From NCBI RefSeq assembly GCF_900102525.1, contig NZ_FNBZ01000005.1, forward strand, positions 248,001-312,000: a DNA stretch of 64,000 nucleotides. The letters are read 5' to 3'. The translations under genes were made by a program, and so were the position numbers. Under the pieces are notes generated by a model. The model was not told the origin of the DNA, did not search any database, and saw only the letters and a program-made list of their open reading frames with translations. Source of the DNA: Allobosea robiniae (GTDB taxonomy: Bacteria > Pseudomonadota > Alphaproteobacteria > Rhizobiales > Beijerinckiaceae). Shown here one piece after another: positions 25,298 to 36,900 of the stretch. The stretch's first letter is position 1, and every line of letters starts with the position of its first letter.

Positions 25298-25684
25298 ATG
25301 CGAGCCATTCTCTCCAGCCTTGTTCTCCTTCTTCCCTTCCTCTCCCAACCGGCCGCGGCACAGGATGCCTCGGCAGGCGAACGCTCCTTCGCAAAGTGCC
25401 GCGCCTGCCACCAGATCGGCGAAGGCGCGCGCAATCTCGTCGGCCCCGAGCTCAACGGGCTGATCGGCCGGCATTCCGGCGCCGTCGAGGGCTACAGCTA
25501 CTCGGCCGCCAACAAGAATTCCGGCCTGACCTGGGACGAGGCGACCTTCGCCGAGTACATCAAAGACCCCAGGACCAAGATCCCCGGCACCAAGATGATC
25601 TTCGCCGGCATCAAGAGCGAGAAGGAGATCAAGGACCTGACCGCCTTCCTCAAGCAGTTCGACAAGGACGGCAAGAAGTCCTGA
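25298..25684 (+). CDS. Periplasmic c-type cytochrome, cytochrome c2-like
   Basis: A 128-residue protein with a signal peptide (MRAILSSLVLLLPFLSQPAAAQ) and a single haem site CRACH (Cys34, Cys37, His38). The distal methionine is in PGTKMIFAGIKSEKE. This is a class I cytochrome c carrying electrons in the periplasm. A GTG 6 bases upstream could also start it. It is not clearly in an operon with nhaA, which starts 82 bp later. Confidence 0.9.
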   Translation: MRAILSSLVLLLPFLSQPAAAQDASAGERSFAKCRACHQIGEGARNLVGPELNGLIGRHSGAVEGYSYSAANKNSGLTWDEATFAEYIKDPRTKIPGTKMIFAGIKSEKEIKDLTAFLKQFDKDGKKS

Positions 25685-25766
25685 AGCCGCCTGCGGCATC
25701 GGCAAACTTGGTCTTCGGCGGCTGCCTGTCGTATCTCTCCGCGTCTGATCGACCAAGGAGAGCTTG

Positions 25767-26963
25767 ATGGCCGCCCCAGCGACCCGGACGAAACCTCTTT
25801 CCGCCTTGCGGGACTTCCTGCACGGCGAGGCAGCGGGCGGCATCGTCCTGATGGTCGTCGCGGCCCTTGCCCTCGTCGTCGCCAATTCGCCGGCGGCGCC
25901 GCTCTATTTCGGCGTGCTGAAGAGCTATGTGCTGGGCCTGTCGGTCCTGCACTGGATCAACGACGCGCTGATGGCGGTGTTCTTCCTGCTCGTCGGGCTC
26001 GAGATCAAGCGCGAGATGCTGGACGGGCAACTCTCGAGCTGGAGCCGCCGCGTCCTGCCCGGCTTCGCCGCGCTCGGCGGCATGGTCGCGCCGGCGCTGA
26101 TCTATGTCGCCTTCAATCTCGGCGCGCCCGAAAGCCTGCGCGGCTGGGCCATCCCGACAGCCACCGACATCGCCTTCGCGCTCGGCGTGCTCTCGCTGCT
26201 GGGCTCGCGCGTGCCGGCCTCGCTCAAGGTCTTCCTGACGGCGCTCGCCATCCTCGACGATCTCGGCGCGGTGATCATCATCGCGGTCTTCTACACGGCC
26301 GGTCTTTCGGGCCTTCACCTCGGGCTCGCCGCCGCGACGCTCGCGACGCTCATCGCGCTGAACCGGCTCGGCGTGATGCGGCTGGCGCCCTATCTCTTGC
26401 TCGGCCTGGCGCTCTGGTACTTCACTCTGAAATCCGGCGTGCATGCGACGCTGGCCGGCGTCGCGCTGGCGCTGACGATCCCGCTCACCCCCTCGCCGGC
26501 CAAGCCCGACGATGCCGGCTCGCCGCTGCACCGGCTGGAGCACGGGCTGCACCCTTGGGTCGCCTTCCTGGTCATCCCGGTCTTCGGCTTCGCCAATGCC
26601 GGCGTCTCCTTCGCCGGGCTCGGGCTTTCCACGCTCGCCGCCCCCGTTCCGTTCGGCATCATGCTCGGGCTGTTCCTCGGCAAGCAGATCGGCGTCTTCG
26701 GCTTCAGCTGGCTGGCGATCCGCACGGGCTTCGCCGATCTGCCGACCCGCGCCTCCTGGGCGCAGTTCTACGGCATCGCCCTGCTTTGCGGCATCGGCTT
26801 CACCATGAGCCTGTTCATCGGGCTGCTCGCCTTCCCGGATTCGGAAGCCCTGCAGAGCCAGACGAAGATCGGCGTCATCGCCGGCTCGCTGCTCTCCGGC
26901 ATCTGCGGCTGGCTGCTGCTGCGGCCGGCGAGGCCAGAGGATATGCGCGAATCGAAGGGCTGA
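25767..26963 (+). CDS. nhaA: Na+/H+ antiporter NhaA
   Basis: A 398-residue inner-membrane antiporter that exports sodium in exchange for protons. The hallmark aspartates are present in [16 protein letters not shown] and [16 protein letters not shown], and the helix 2 segment [21 protein letters not shown] is exact family sequence. About twelve helices are expected. The start is the ATG after TTG with AAGGAG upstream. The gene appears to stand alone. Confidence 0.95.
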   Translation: MAAPATRTKPLSALRDFLHGEAAGGIVLMVVAALALVVANSPAAPLYFGVLKSYVLGLSVLHWINDALMAVFFLLVGLEIKREMLDGQLSSWSRRVLPGFAALGGMVAPALIYVAFNLGAPESLRGWAIPTATDIAFALGVLSLLGSRVPASLKVFLTALAILDDLGAVIIIAVFYTAGLSGLHLGLAAATLATLIALNRLGVMRLAPYLLLGLALWYFTLKSGVHATLAGVALALTIPLTPSPAKPDDAGSPLHRLEHGLHPWVAFLVIPVFGFANAGVSFAGLGLSTLAAPVPFGIMLGLFLGKQIGVFGFSWLAIRTGFADLPTRASWAQFYGIALLCGIGFTMSLFIGLLAFPDSEALQSQTKIGVIAGSLLSGICGWLLLRPARPEDMRESKG

Positions 26964-27083
26964 TGCGATTCGACGGAACGCCTCTTCCATTTTTCCGGAT
27001 CGATGCAATATTTATTCGTTCCGGCGAACATCTGTGATTCGAAGCCGGACGAATGTGCAGCCGGGAAAGGGCTCTCGACGTCG

Positions 27084-27533
27084 ATGAAGAAGGCCAAGCG
27101 GAAACCGGGGGAGAAGCGGTCGCAGATCGCCGCCATGCCGATCCGTCACGCCGCCGACGGCTCGACCGAAATCCTGCTCGTGACCTCGCGCACCACGCGC
27201 CGCTGGATCGTGCCCAAGGGCTGGCCGATGAAGGGCCTCAAGGACCGCGACGCCGCTGCGCGCGAGGCCTATGAGGAGGCCGGCGTCATCGGCCGCGTCA
27301 GCGAAAAGCCGGCCGGGCGCTATACCTACTGGAAGCGGATGAACGACCATTTCGCGCTCTGCGAGGTGAAGCTCTATCTGCTCGAGGTCGAGCAGCAGCT
27401 CGACAGCTGGGCCGAGCAGCACCAGCGCGACCTGCACTGGTTCACGCTGGCCGACGCCGCCGATATCGTCGACGAGCCCGAGCTCAGCACCGCCATCCGC
27501 AAGCTCGATATGCAGCTCGCCATCGCGGCCTAG
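27084..27533 (+). CDS. Nudix hydrolase with a non-canonical Nudix box
   Basis: A 149-residue Nudix protein hydrolysing an unidentified nucleoside-diphosphate-linked substrate, possibly a diphosphoinositol- or dinucleoside polyphosphate. The box reads GWPMKGLKDRDAAAREAYEE then AGV: the REAYEEAG core is intact but the first Glu of GX5E is Leu52. The KxGWPMKG variation is common in a rhizobial DIPP/ApaH-like subgroup, as far as I recall. The start was set at MKKAKRK; the frame is open 27 codons upstream. Its stop overlaps the stop of the convergent gene at 27530. Confidence 0.8.
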   Translation: MKKAKRKPGEKRSQIAAMPIRHAADGSTEILLVTSRTTRRWIVPKGWPMKGLKDRDAAAREAYEEAGVIGRVSEKPAGRYTYWKRMNDHFALCEVKLYLLEVEQQLDSWAEQHQRDLHWFTLADAADIVDEPELSTAIRKLDMQLAIAA

Positions 27534-28003
27534 ACGAAACCGATCCAGCGCCCCGCCAGCAGCACCGCAAGCCAGAGCGTGAAGGAGGCGAAGGCGCTCG
27601 CACGCACGCTGAGCGGCACCCGCTCCGTTGCCAAGGCCTCCGCCAGCGCCCTGCGCCAATGCTGGAGCGCGATATTGCCGAGCGCCAGCGCGAGCAGGGC
27701 GAGCTTGGCGAGGAAGGCCGGGTTCCCCGCATATTCCGACGGCTTCACCGTGAAGAGCCAGGCGCCGGTCAACAGCGCCAGCGCGAGGCCGAAGGCGGCG
27801 GCGCGGGTCAGGAACGGCGCGAGCACCGCAAGGGGTGCGCCGCGCAGCACGCCGATCAATCGGAGATCGAGCGGCAGGATCGCGCCGACGAGCAGGCCGA
27901 TGCCGAGGATATGGGCGGCGTTGACGACGAGATAAGCCGTGCCGGAGCGCTGTAGCCACAGCGCGCCCGGCCAGTGCCCCAGCGCCTCGATCAGTTCGGC
28001 CAC
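27530..28003 (-). CDS. Small membrane protein (DUF2214/DUF6644-like)
   Basis: A 157-residue protein with about four hydrophobic helices (AHILGIGLLVGAILPLDLRL, AAAFGLALALLTGAWLF, FLAKLALLALALGNIAL, FTLWLAVLLAGRWIGFV). A histidine in the first helix and W residues recall cytochrome b-like small membrane proteins of unknown function. It follows the DUF6152-like gene by 2 bases on the same strand, so the two are co-transcribed, and the pair may handle a periplasmic oxide or haem-linked process. The function is not known. Confidence 0.7.
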   Translation of the reverse strand: MAELIEALGHWPGALWLQRSGTAYLVVNAAHILGIGLLVGAILPLDLRLIGVLRGAPLAVLAPFLTRAAAFGLALALLTGAWLFTVKPSEYAGNPAFLAKLALLALALGNIALQHWRRALAEALATERVPLSVRASAFASFTLWLAVLLAGRWIGFV

Positions 28004-28005
28004 GC

Positions 28006-28392
28006 TCAGTTCGTACGGATGCGCTCCGGATACATGTCGTAATCCTTGCCGGCGAGGGTGATGCGCACGGCCTTCATGTGCAGCTTGGTCTTGTCGAGAT
28101 GGCGGTTGCCGAGCGCGGTGATGGCATCACCGGGCTTGGCCGTGTCGCCGCGGAAGCCGGAGCGCTCGGTCTGGTTGGGATTGCCGAGATCGACCTGCCA
28201 GAGCTTGCCCTCGGACTCGACCATCAGCATCGGATGCGGCGGGGCCATCGAGATCTTGCTGATCTTGCCCTTGAGCGTCATCTGCTCGCCCTCGGCCCAG
28301 GCCCAGCCGTGATGCGCCAAAGCCGGCAGCGCGACGGTGGCGGCGAGGCCGGCGAGAAGGACGGGAAGGCGGCGGCGGTTCAGCATCGTCAT
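28006..28392 (-). CDS. Periplasmic DUF6152-like protein
   Basis: A 128-residue exported protein. The signal peptide is MTMLNRRRLPVLLAGLAATVALPALA, followed directly by HHGWAWAEGEQ, the N-terminal His-His motif characteristic of this family. A short OB-like beta domain follows (LKGKISKISMAPPHPMLMVE and VRITLAGKDYDMYPER). The start was set at MTMLN with GGGAG upstream; the open frame to 28704 is shadow. It forms a two-gene unit with the membrane protein downstream. The HH start could bind a metal after signal cleavage. Confidence 0.72.
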   Translation of the reverse strand: MTMLNRRRLPVLLAGLAATVALPALAHHGWAWAEGEQMTLKGKISKISMAPPHPMLMVESEGKLWQVDLGNPNQTERSGFRGDTAKPGDAITALGNRHLDKTKLHMKAVRITLAGKDYDMYPERIRTN

Positions 28393-29003
28393 GCAACGTC
28401 TCCCTGCTCGGGCGCGCGAGCCGCGCGCCTCTCCACAAACCAGCCTGCCACGGCCGGGTTGCAGCCGGGCCATCACATCTGCGTTGGCGGCGTCGAGAAA
28501 CGCGCAAGCGCCTGCGGCCGCCCGCGTCGCCGCGTGCGGGGAGAATGAGGGGCAGCGGAGCGCCGCGAGGCGCGGGGTATCGGCCGCTTCCATTGAGCCA
28601 GGATGCGGCGCGGATGGATTGAGCCACCATCCGCACGCCCCGTGGCGCTCCGCTTGCCGGCGATTTGAAAGCCACGGGCCGCGCTTATACGGTCGGAATT
28701 CCACAGGTCGGCCGTTTCACGGATCAGTTCGGCTCATCGCCTCGTCATCCGCTCCGCGTCCGGCCCCGGATATCCCGAGCCTTCCAGCGAGCTCCTCGCA
28801 CAGGCGCCGTAGTACGCCCAGGGCGGTTCCCGCAGCCTCCCGGGGCCGGGGTGCAAACCCGGCCGCAGGGCGCCGCCCCCACCCCGCCATGCAGCATGCC
28901 TCCGGATGGCTGCCCCTCGGGGTGAGGTGGGCCGAGGATAGGCATGGGTCGCGCGGGCGGGGATTAGTTTTCATCGGCGGCACAGGCATGGCATAAGCCC
29001 CGC
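28393..29003. other. 611-bp gap without a convincing gene
   Basis: Open frames here are short, Arg/Pro-rich and mutually overlapping, as expected of shadow frames in GC-rich DNA. A perfect GGCCGGG-N7-CCCGGCC hairpin lies at 28844-28864. The promoter for the DUF6152-like pair should be near 28393-28450 and that for the acetyltransferase near 28950-29003. No RNA gene was recognised. Confidence 0.5.
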
Positions 29004-29501
29004 ATGGATATCCGCCCTGAACAGCCCGCCGATTCCGACGCCATCCGCGCCCTGACCACGGAGGCCTTCGCGACGGCGCCGCATAGCAGCGGCACCGAAG
29101 CAGCGATCGTCGACGGCTTGCGTGCGGCCGGGGCGCTGACGCTCTCGCTCGTCGCCGTCGAGGACGGGGAGATCGTGGGCCATGTCGCCTTCTCGCCGGT
29201 GACGATCGACGGGGCGGAGCGCGATTGGTTCGGGCTCGGGCCGGTCTCGGTGCGGCCGAGCCGACAGCGCGGCGGCATCGGCTCGGAGCTGATCCGCGAG
29301 GGCCTGCGGCGCCTGCGCGAGAAGGGCGCCGGTGGCTGCGTGCTGCTCGGCGACCCCGCCTATTACGGCCGCTTCAGCTTCGCCAACGATCCGGCGCTGG
29401 TGCTGGAGGGCGTGCCGCCGGAATACTTCATGCGCCTCGGTTTCGGCGCGGAGCTGCCGGCCGGCACGGTGCGCTATCACGCGGCTTTCGACGGGGCCTG
29501 A
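29004..29501 (+). CDS. GNAT N-acetyltransferase (YhbS-like)
   Basis: A 165-residue acetyltransferase. The acetyl-CoA binding motif A is clear (LGPVSVRPSRQRGGIGSELIREGL), followed by VLLGDPAYYGRFSF, which is characteristic of the YhbS subgroup. The substrate is unknown. It ends 3 bp before the convergent DUF2267 gene. The only weakness is the lack of an obvious ribosome-binding site. Confidence 0.85.
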   Translation: MDIRPEQPADSDAIRALTTEAFATAPHSSGTEAAIVDGLRAAGALTLSLVAVEDGEIVGHVAFSPVTIDGAERDWFGLGPVSVRPSRQRGGIGSELIREGLRRLREKGAGGCVLLGDPAYYGRFSFANDPALVLEGVPPEYFMRLGFGAELPAGTVRYHAAFDGA

Positions 29502-29504
29502 GGC

Positions 29505-29924
29505 TCAGACCGCCCAGAATTCGCGCGCGCCCGGCGGCAGCTTGGCCAGCGCGCGCTCGAAGGCTTGCGGCTCGACATGCCGGCGCAGCGCCCGCGCGAC
29601 ATCGGCGATGCCGTTTTCGGGCAGAATGCTGTGGTCGCCGCGAAAGGCCATTGCCTCTCGCGCCAGCGCCGCGCGCTCGGCGAAGGGCTTTGTCGGCTGG
29701 CCGAGGTCCCAGTCCTGCAGGACCATTGCCGCGAGCAGCGGCGGCAGTGCATCGGCGAAAGCCAGTCCCGCGGCCGGCGTCAGCCGTGCCCGGAAGGTGA
29801 TGAGCACGGCCAGCACCGACTGCCAGGTCTGATGCGTGGTGGCATGGCCGAGCTCATCGCGCGCATCGAGCAGGAAGCGTTCGAGATCGCGCGAGGCATG
29901 GACGAAAGTGGAGGGGACGGTCAT
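29505..29924 (-). CDS. DUF2267-domain protein
   Basis: A 139-residue helical protein with the DUF2267 pattern: LERFLLDARDELGHATTHQTWQSVLAVLITFRARLTPAAGLAFADALPPLLAAMVLQDW. The domain occurs as one or two repeats in small proteins of unknown function; here there is one copy with a C-terminal half-repeat (GIADVARALRRHV). The start at MTVPSTF has AGAAGG upstream; ATG codons at 29957 would add an AT-rich segment unlike the family. Confidence 0.75.
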   Translation of the reverse strand: MTVPSTFVHASRDLERFLLDARDELGHATTHQTWQSVLAVLITFRARLTPAAGLAFADALPPLLAAMVLQDWDLGQPTKPFAERAALAREAMAFRGDHSILPENGIADVARALRRHVEPQAFERALAKLPPGAREFWAV

Positions 29925-29986
29925 GGCCTTCTGAAATATTATCTGCGACGACATCATTTTTGCGCTTGAACTACAAAACGCGTCAT

Positions 29987-30016
29987 ATTGGAATATTCAA
30001 TTCGTATTGGAAATAT
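29987..30016. repeat. Direct repeat ATTGGAATAT / ATTGGAAATAT upstream of the RES gene
   Basis: Two near-identical 10-11 base units starting 19 bases apart (29987-29996 and 30006-30016). The first contains the palindrome GAATATTC. They lie 22-52 bases before the RES-domain ORF in AT-rich DNA and could be operator half-sites or promoter sequence. Function is inferred. Confidence 0.4.
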
Positions 30017-30038
30017 CCTTCCTACCTGAAGAGACCCA

Positions 30039-31070
30039 ATGGCATCGCGCTCTAATTCGACCGACAGAGCAGGCAAGCAGCCTACCAGACTCGTAAATCC
30101 GATTGTGTGCTCGAAGTGCTTTTTGGACCAGGGTCTGCGGCTTGAAGCAGAAAATATTGGAAGCGGTAGTAGGCAGAAATGCCCAAGCTGCGGATCAAAT
30201 GACGGGTTTAAACTTAGCTACCGGAATACTGAGGACCTATTTCATTCATTCTTCTATGATGGGACGTTCTTTAGAGCTGATTTCGGCGGCGCATCACGCC
30301 TCGCCGCGAATCCCCATCGATACGGTGAGCGCGACGTCAAATTTCCCACATGGCTCGAAGCGGATGTACGGCTCCTAGAAGACAAGCTGAAAATCGGACT
30401 ATTCCACTACGGGCCACCACTCTGGCGAATTGGTGAAATTGAGCCTCTCTCGAATTTACGGGACTCCGAGACACGCCTCAGATACTCGCACGAGTTCATC
30501 AAAAAATTCCCAGAAAAACAGCTTACAAAAGGAGATTTATTTTATAGAATTCGAAAAAACCTCCCTCCCGAAATCGACAGCACGCAATATGATTCACCAC
30601 CCAAAGGCCGAACGTCTTTTGGCCGGCTGGATAGCAGCGAATTACCAGTTCTATACGGATCAAAAGATTTAGAAATTTGCATTCACGAATGCAGAGTTCT
30701 CATCCCTGATGAATGTTTTGTTGCAACGCTCGAAACGACTCGAAACTTCCGAATGCTCGATCTAACGTCGCCGCCGCAGGAGGCAGCTGAGACACCTTTT
30801 GAGAGCTTAGATATCGCAATGCGCTTTCTGTTTTCTGCAACTGATCACGCATATGAAATAACACGCTCGCTTTCTCACGCCGCGCACGAACAAGGCTTCG
30901 ATGGAATTTACTACCCCTCTTACTTCAGTCTCGTAAAAGAAAACACAATCGAAAACATAGCTTTATTTGGTCATCCCATTTCATCCGGAGACCTAAAGAT
31001 AAAATGCATAAACAGAGCCATGCTTAGAAAGGCCACCTACGAAGTTACGATGGGCCCACTGTTCAAATAG
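30039..31070 (+). CDS. Zinc-ribbon RES-domain protein, putative NAD+-degrading toxin/defence effector
   Basis: A 343-residue protein in AT-richer DNA than anything else in the window. The N-terminus has a zinc-ribbon pattern (CSKC at 24-27, CPSC at 48-51), followed by a helical region. The C-terminal half is a RES domain: Arg170 in GDLFYRIRKN, Arg196 in FGRLDSSELPVLYGS, Glu217 in CIHECR and Ser294 in DGIYYPSY. RES domains in MbcT/Res toxins degrade NAD+ by phosphorolysis. No antitoxin frame is present: 114 bp separate it from DUF2267 upstream and 21 bp from uvrB downstream. It resembles HEPN/RES N-terminal-domain proteins, which are not standard Xre-partnered toxins. A role in abortive phage defence is an inference. 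Confidence 0.75.
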   Translation: MASRSNSTDRAGKQPTRLVNPIVCSKCFLDQGLRLEAENIGSGSRQKCPSCGSNDGFKLSYRNTEDLFHSFFYDGTFFRADFGGASRLAANPHRYGERDVKFPTWLEADVRLLEDKLKIGLFHYGPPLWRIGEIEPLSNLRDSETRLRYSHEFIKKFPEKQLTKGDLFYRIRKNLPPEIDSTQYDSPPKGRTSFGRLDSSELPVLYGSKDLEICIHECRVLIPDECFVATLETTRNFRMLDLTSPPQEAAETPFESLDIAMRFLFSATDHAYEITRSLSHAAHEQGFDGIYYPSYFSLVKENTIENIALFGHPISSGDLKIKCINRAMLRKATYEVTMGPLFK

Positions 31071-31091
31071 CCCTCATAGCAAAACGACAAA

Positions 31092-33791
<2,700 letters not shown>

Positions 33792-33881
33792 GGCCGCAAT
33801 ATGGGGCGGAACGCGCCGCGATGCGAGGGGGCGCGACGCATCGCAGGGCTGATTGGTGACAGGAGTTGACAGGAACACTTA

Positions 33882-33900
33882 ATGCAATCTTAGATTGCAT
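33882..33900. promoter_or_regulatory. 19-bp perfect palindrome between uvrB and the restriction-modification gene
   Basis: ATGCAATCTTAGATTGCAT: 8-base arms and a 3-base centre. It sits 91 bases before the uvrB start on one side and 34 bases before the restriction-modification gene on the other, close to an AT-rich promoter-like stretch. It is a strong operator candidate. It could be recognised by a controller protein or by the methyltransferase itself. Confidence 0.55.
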
Positions 33901-33933
33901 ATATCGATCAATAACAACCTATGGAGATGGACC

Positions 33934-36900
33934 ATGTCGGGGGGCGGGTCCGAAGCCGAGGCGGCGGTCGAAGCCTTCATCGCCCGCTGGCGCCTCTCGG
34001 AAGGTGCGGAGCGGGCGGCCTATGCGCAATTCCTCAGCGAATTCTGCGGGCTGATCGGGGTCGAGCCGCCGCAACCGCCGACCAGCGATTCCGATGCCGT
34101 GACCTATCGCTTCGAATATCCCGTGCGGTTTCCGGATGGCTCGGGCGGGCACAGCACCGGGCGCATCGACCTCTACCGCAAGGGCGCCTTCGTCCTCGAA
34201 GCCAAGCAGAGCCGCCTGAAGGGGCAGGCCAAGGAGGTCCTGCCGGCGCAAGGCGCCCTGCCCTTCGCGGAACCGGCCGGACCGCGCGGGAGGCGCGGGG
34301 CCGATCGCGCCTGGGACGTGCTGATGCTCAATGCCAGACGCCAGGCGGAGGACTATGCCAAGGCGCTGCCGGCGAGCCATGGCTGGCCGCCCTTCCTGAT
34401 CGTCTGCGATGTCGGACATTGCTTCGAGTTCTATGCCGACTTCACCGGCCAGGGTAAGAACTACGTCCAGTTTCCCGACCGGCAGAGCTACCGCGTCTAT
34501 CTCGACGATCTGCGCGATACGGGGCTACGCCAGCGCCTCGCCGCGATCTGGACCGAGCCTTGCTCGCTCGATCCTGCCCGCCATGCGGCCCGCGTCACCC
34601 GCGACATCGCCGAGCGACTGGCGGCCGTCTCGAAGGTGCTGGAGCGCGGGCACGACCCCGAAGAGGTCGCGCTCTTCCTGATGCGCTGCCTGTTCACGAT
34701 GTTCGCCGAGGATGTCGGGCTGATCCGCAAGGACGCCTTCAAGACCCTGCTACGCGAATGCCGCGACGCGCCGGATTCCTTCCTGCCGCTGGTCTCGGAG
34801 CTATGGCAGGCGATGGACAAGGGGGAATACTCGACCTCCGTGCGCGAGCGGATGAAGCGCTTCAACGGCAAGCTCTACGAGGATGCGCAGGTCTTCCCGC
34901 TCGGGCGCGAGGAGATCGGCGAATTGCTGGCCGCGGCCGAGCATGACTGGAAGGAGGTCGAACCCGCGATCTTCGGGACGCTGCTCGAACAGGCCCTCGA
35001 TCCGCAGGAGCGCGCCCGGCTCGGCGCGCATTACACGCCGCGCGCCTATGTCGAACGGCTGGTCGTCGAAACCGTAATCGGCCCGCTGCGCGAGGACTGG
35101 CGGGCCGTGCTCGGCGCAGCACAGCAGGCGCGCGACGGCGGCGAAGCCCGGAAGGCGCTGGCGCTGGTCGAGGATTTCCACGAGACGCTCTGCACCACGC
35201 GGATTCTCGATCCGGCCTGCGGGACGGGGAATTTTCTCCACGTCTCGCAGGAGCTCATGAAAAAGCTGGAGGGAGAGGTGCTCGATGCCGCCGGTGAGCT
35301 CGGCCGCAATGAGGAACTCTCCGGCTTCGCCACGCATCAGGTCGGGCCGCACCAGTTCCTGGGCATGGAGACCAATCGCCGGGCGGTGGCCATCGCCGAT
35401 CTCGTCCTGTGGATCGGCCATCTGCAATGGCATTTCCGCACGCGCCCTCATGCGCCGCGCGAGCCGATCCTCGAAAAGCTCGACCATATCTACAAGCAGG
35501 ACGCGGTGCTGAGCTGGGATGGCTGGCCGATCCCGCAATGGCGCGATGGGCGGGAAATCCTGCCCAACCCGCGCCGGCCGGAATGGCCGGAAGCCGCCTT
35601 CATCGTCGGCAATCCGCCCTTCATCGGTGGCAAGGACCTGCGGGCAAGGCTCGGGGACAGCTACGCCGAGGCGCTCTGGGCAGCACATCCGCAGATGAAC
35701 GAAAGCGCCGATCTCGTGATGTACTGGTGGGACCACGCCGCCGAATTGCTGACACGGCCCGGCACGCGCCTGCGCCGCTTCGGCTTCGTCACCACCAACT
35801 CGATCACCCAGCTCTTCCAGCGCCGCACGGTCGAGCGACATCTCACGGGCAAGCGACCGCTCTCGATCGTCATGGCGATTCCGGATCATCCCTGGACGAA
35901 GGCGGGGAAGGATACCGCCGCCGTGCGGATAGCGATGACGGTCGCACGAGCCGGGTATCACGAAGGGAAGCTCTGTACCGTCATGGCCGAGAAAGAACTC
36001 GACGGCGACCAGCCGCAGATCGAGCTCGGCATCAGCGAAGGGCGGATCAATGCCAACCTGACGATCGGCGCGGACATGACCCGAGCCGCTCCCTTGCGGA
36101 GCAATTGCGGGCTCTGCTCGCGCGGCGTCTCGCTGCATGGTGCAGGTTTCATCGTGACACCGGCCGAAGCCGAAGCACTCGGGCTCAGTCGCAGGCCGGG
36201 GCTGGAAGCGCATATCCGGCCCTATCGCAACGGGCGCGACCTCACCGAACGGCCACGCGGTGCCATGGCGATCGATCTATTCGGGCGTACAGCGGAAAAC
36301 GTGCGGGAGCGCTTTCCCGAGGTGTACCAGCATGTGAAGCTAACGGTGAAGGAAGCTCGGAACGATGCCTGCAAGGTCGTCGGCCGCGACGCCAACCGGC
36401 GCGACAGCTACCGGCTGCAATGGTGGATATTCGGAGAACCGCGCCGCGAGTTGCGCCCTGTCCTCGCGCCGCTCCAGCGCTATATCGTCACCGTCGAGAC
36501 GGCGAAGCACCGCATCTTCCAGTTCCTCGACACCGCCATCCTGCCCGACAACATGCTGGTCGCCGTCGGGCTGTCGGATGCCTTCCATCTCGGCGTGCTT
36601 TCATCGCATCTCCATGTCCTCTGGTCGCGGCATCAGGGCGCGACACTGGAAGACCGCCCCCGCTATTCGAAATCCCGCTGCTTCGACCCGTTTCCGTTCC
36701 CGGATGCCAGCGAGGTGCAGAAGGAGGCCATCCGGCGCCCGGCGGAGGCACTCGATGCCCTGCGCAAAGAGGTTCTGGCTGCGCATCCCGACCTGACCCT
36801 CACCAAGCTGTACAACATCCGCGAAGGAATCCGTTCCGGCCGCGCCCTCAGCTCCGCCGAAGCCGATATCCGGGATCGCGGGCTCGTCATGATCCTCGAC

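Noticed and set aside
29505..31070. A classical Xre-RES toxin-antitoxin pair with the DUF2267 gene as antitoxin
   Set aside because: The DUF2267 protein has no HTH, is on the opposite strand, and has host-like GC content. No other frame fits an antitoxin.
33792..33878. A longer UvrB starting [11 protein letters not shown]
   Set aside because: The extra 29 codons are unlike UvrB, overlap the divergent promoter region next to the 33882 palindrome, and have no ribosome-binding site.
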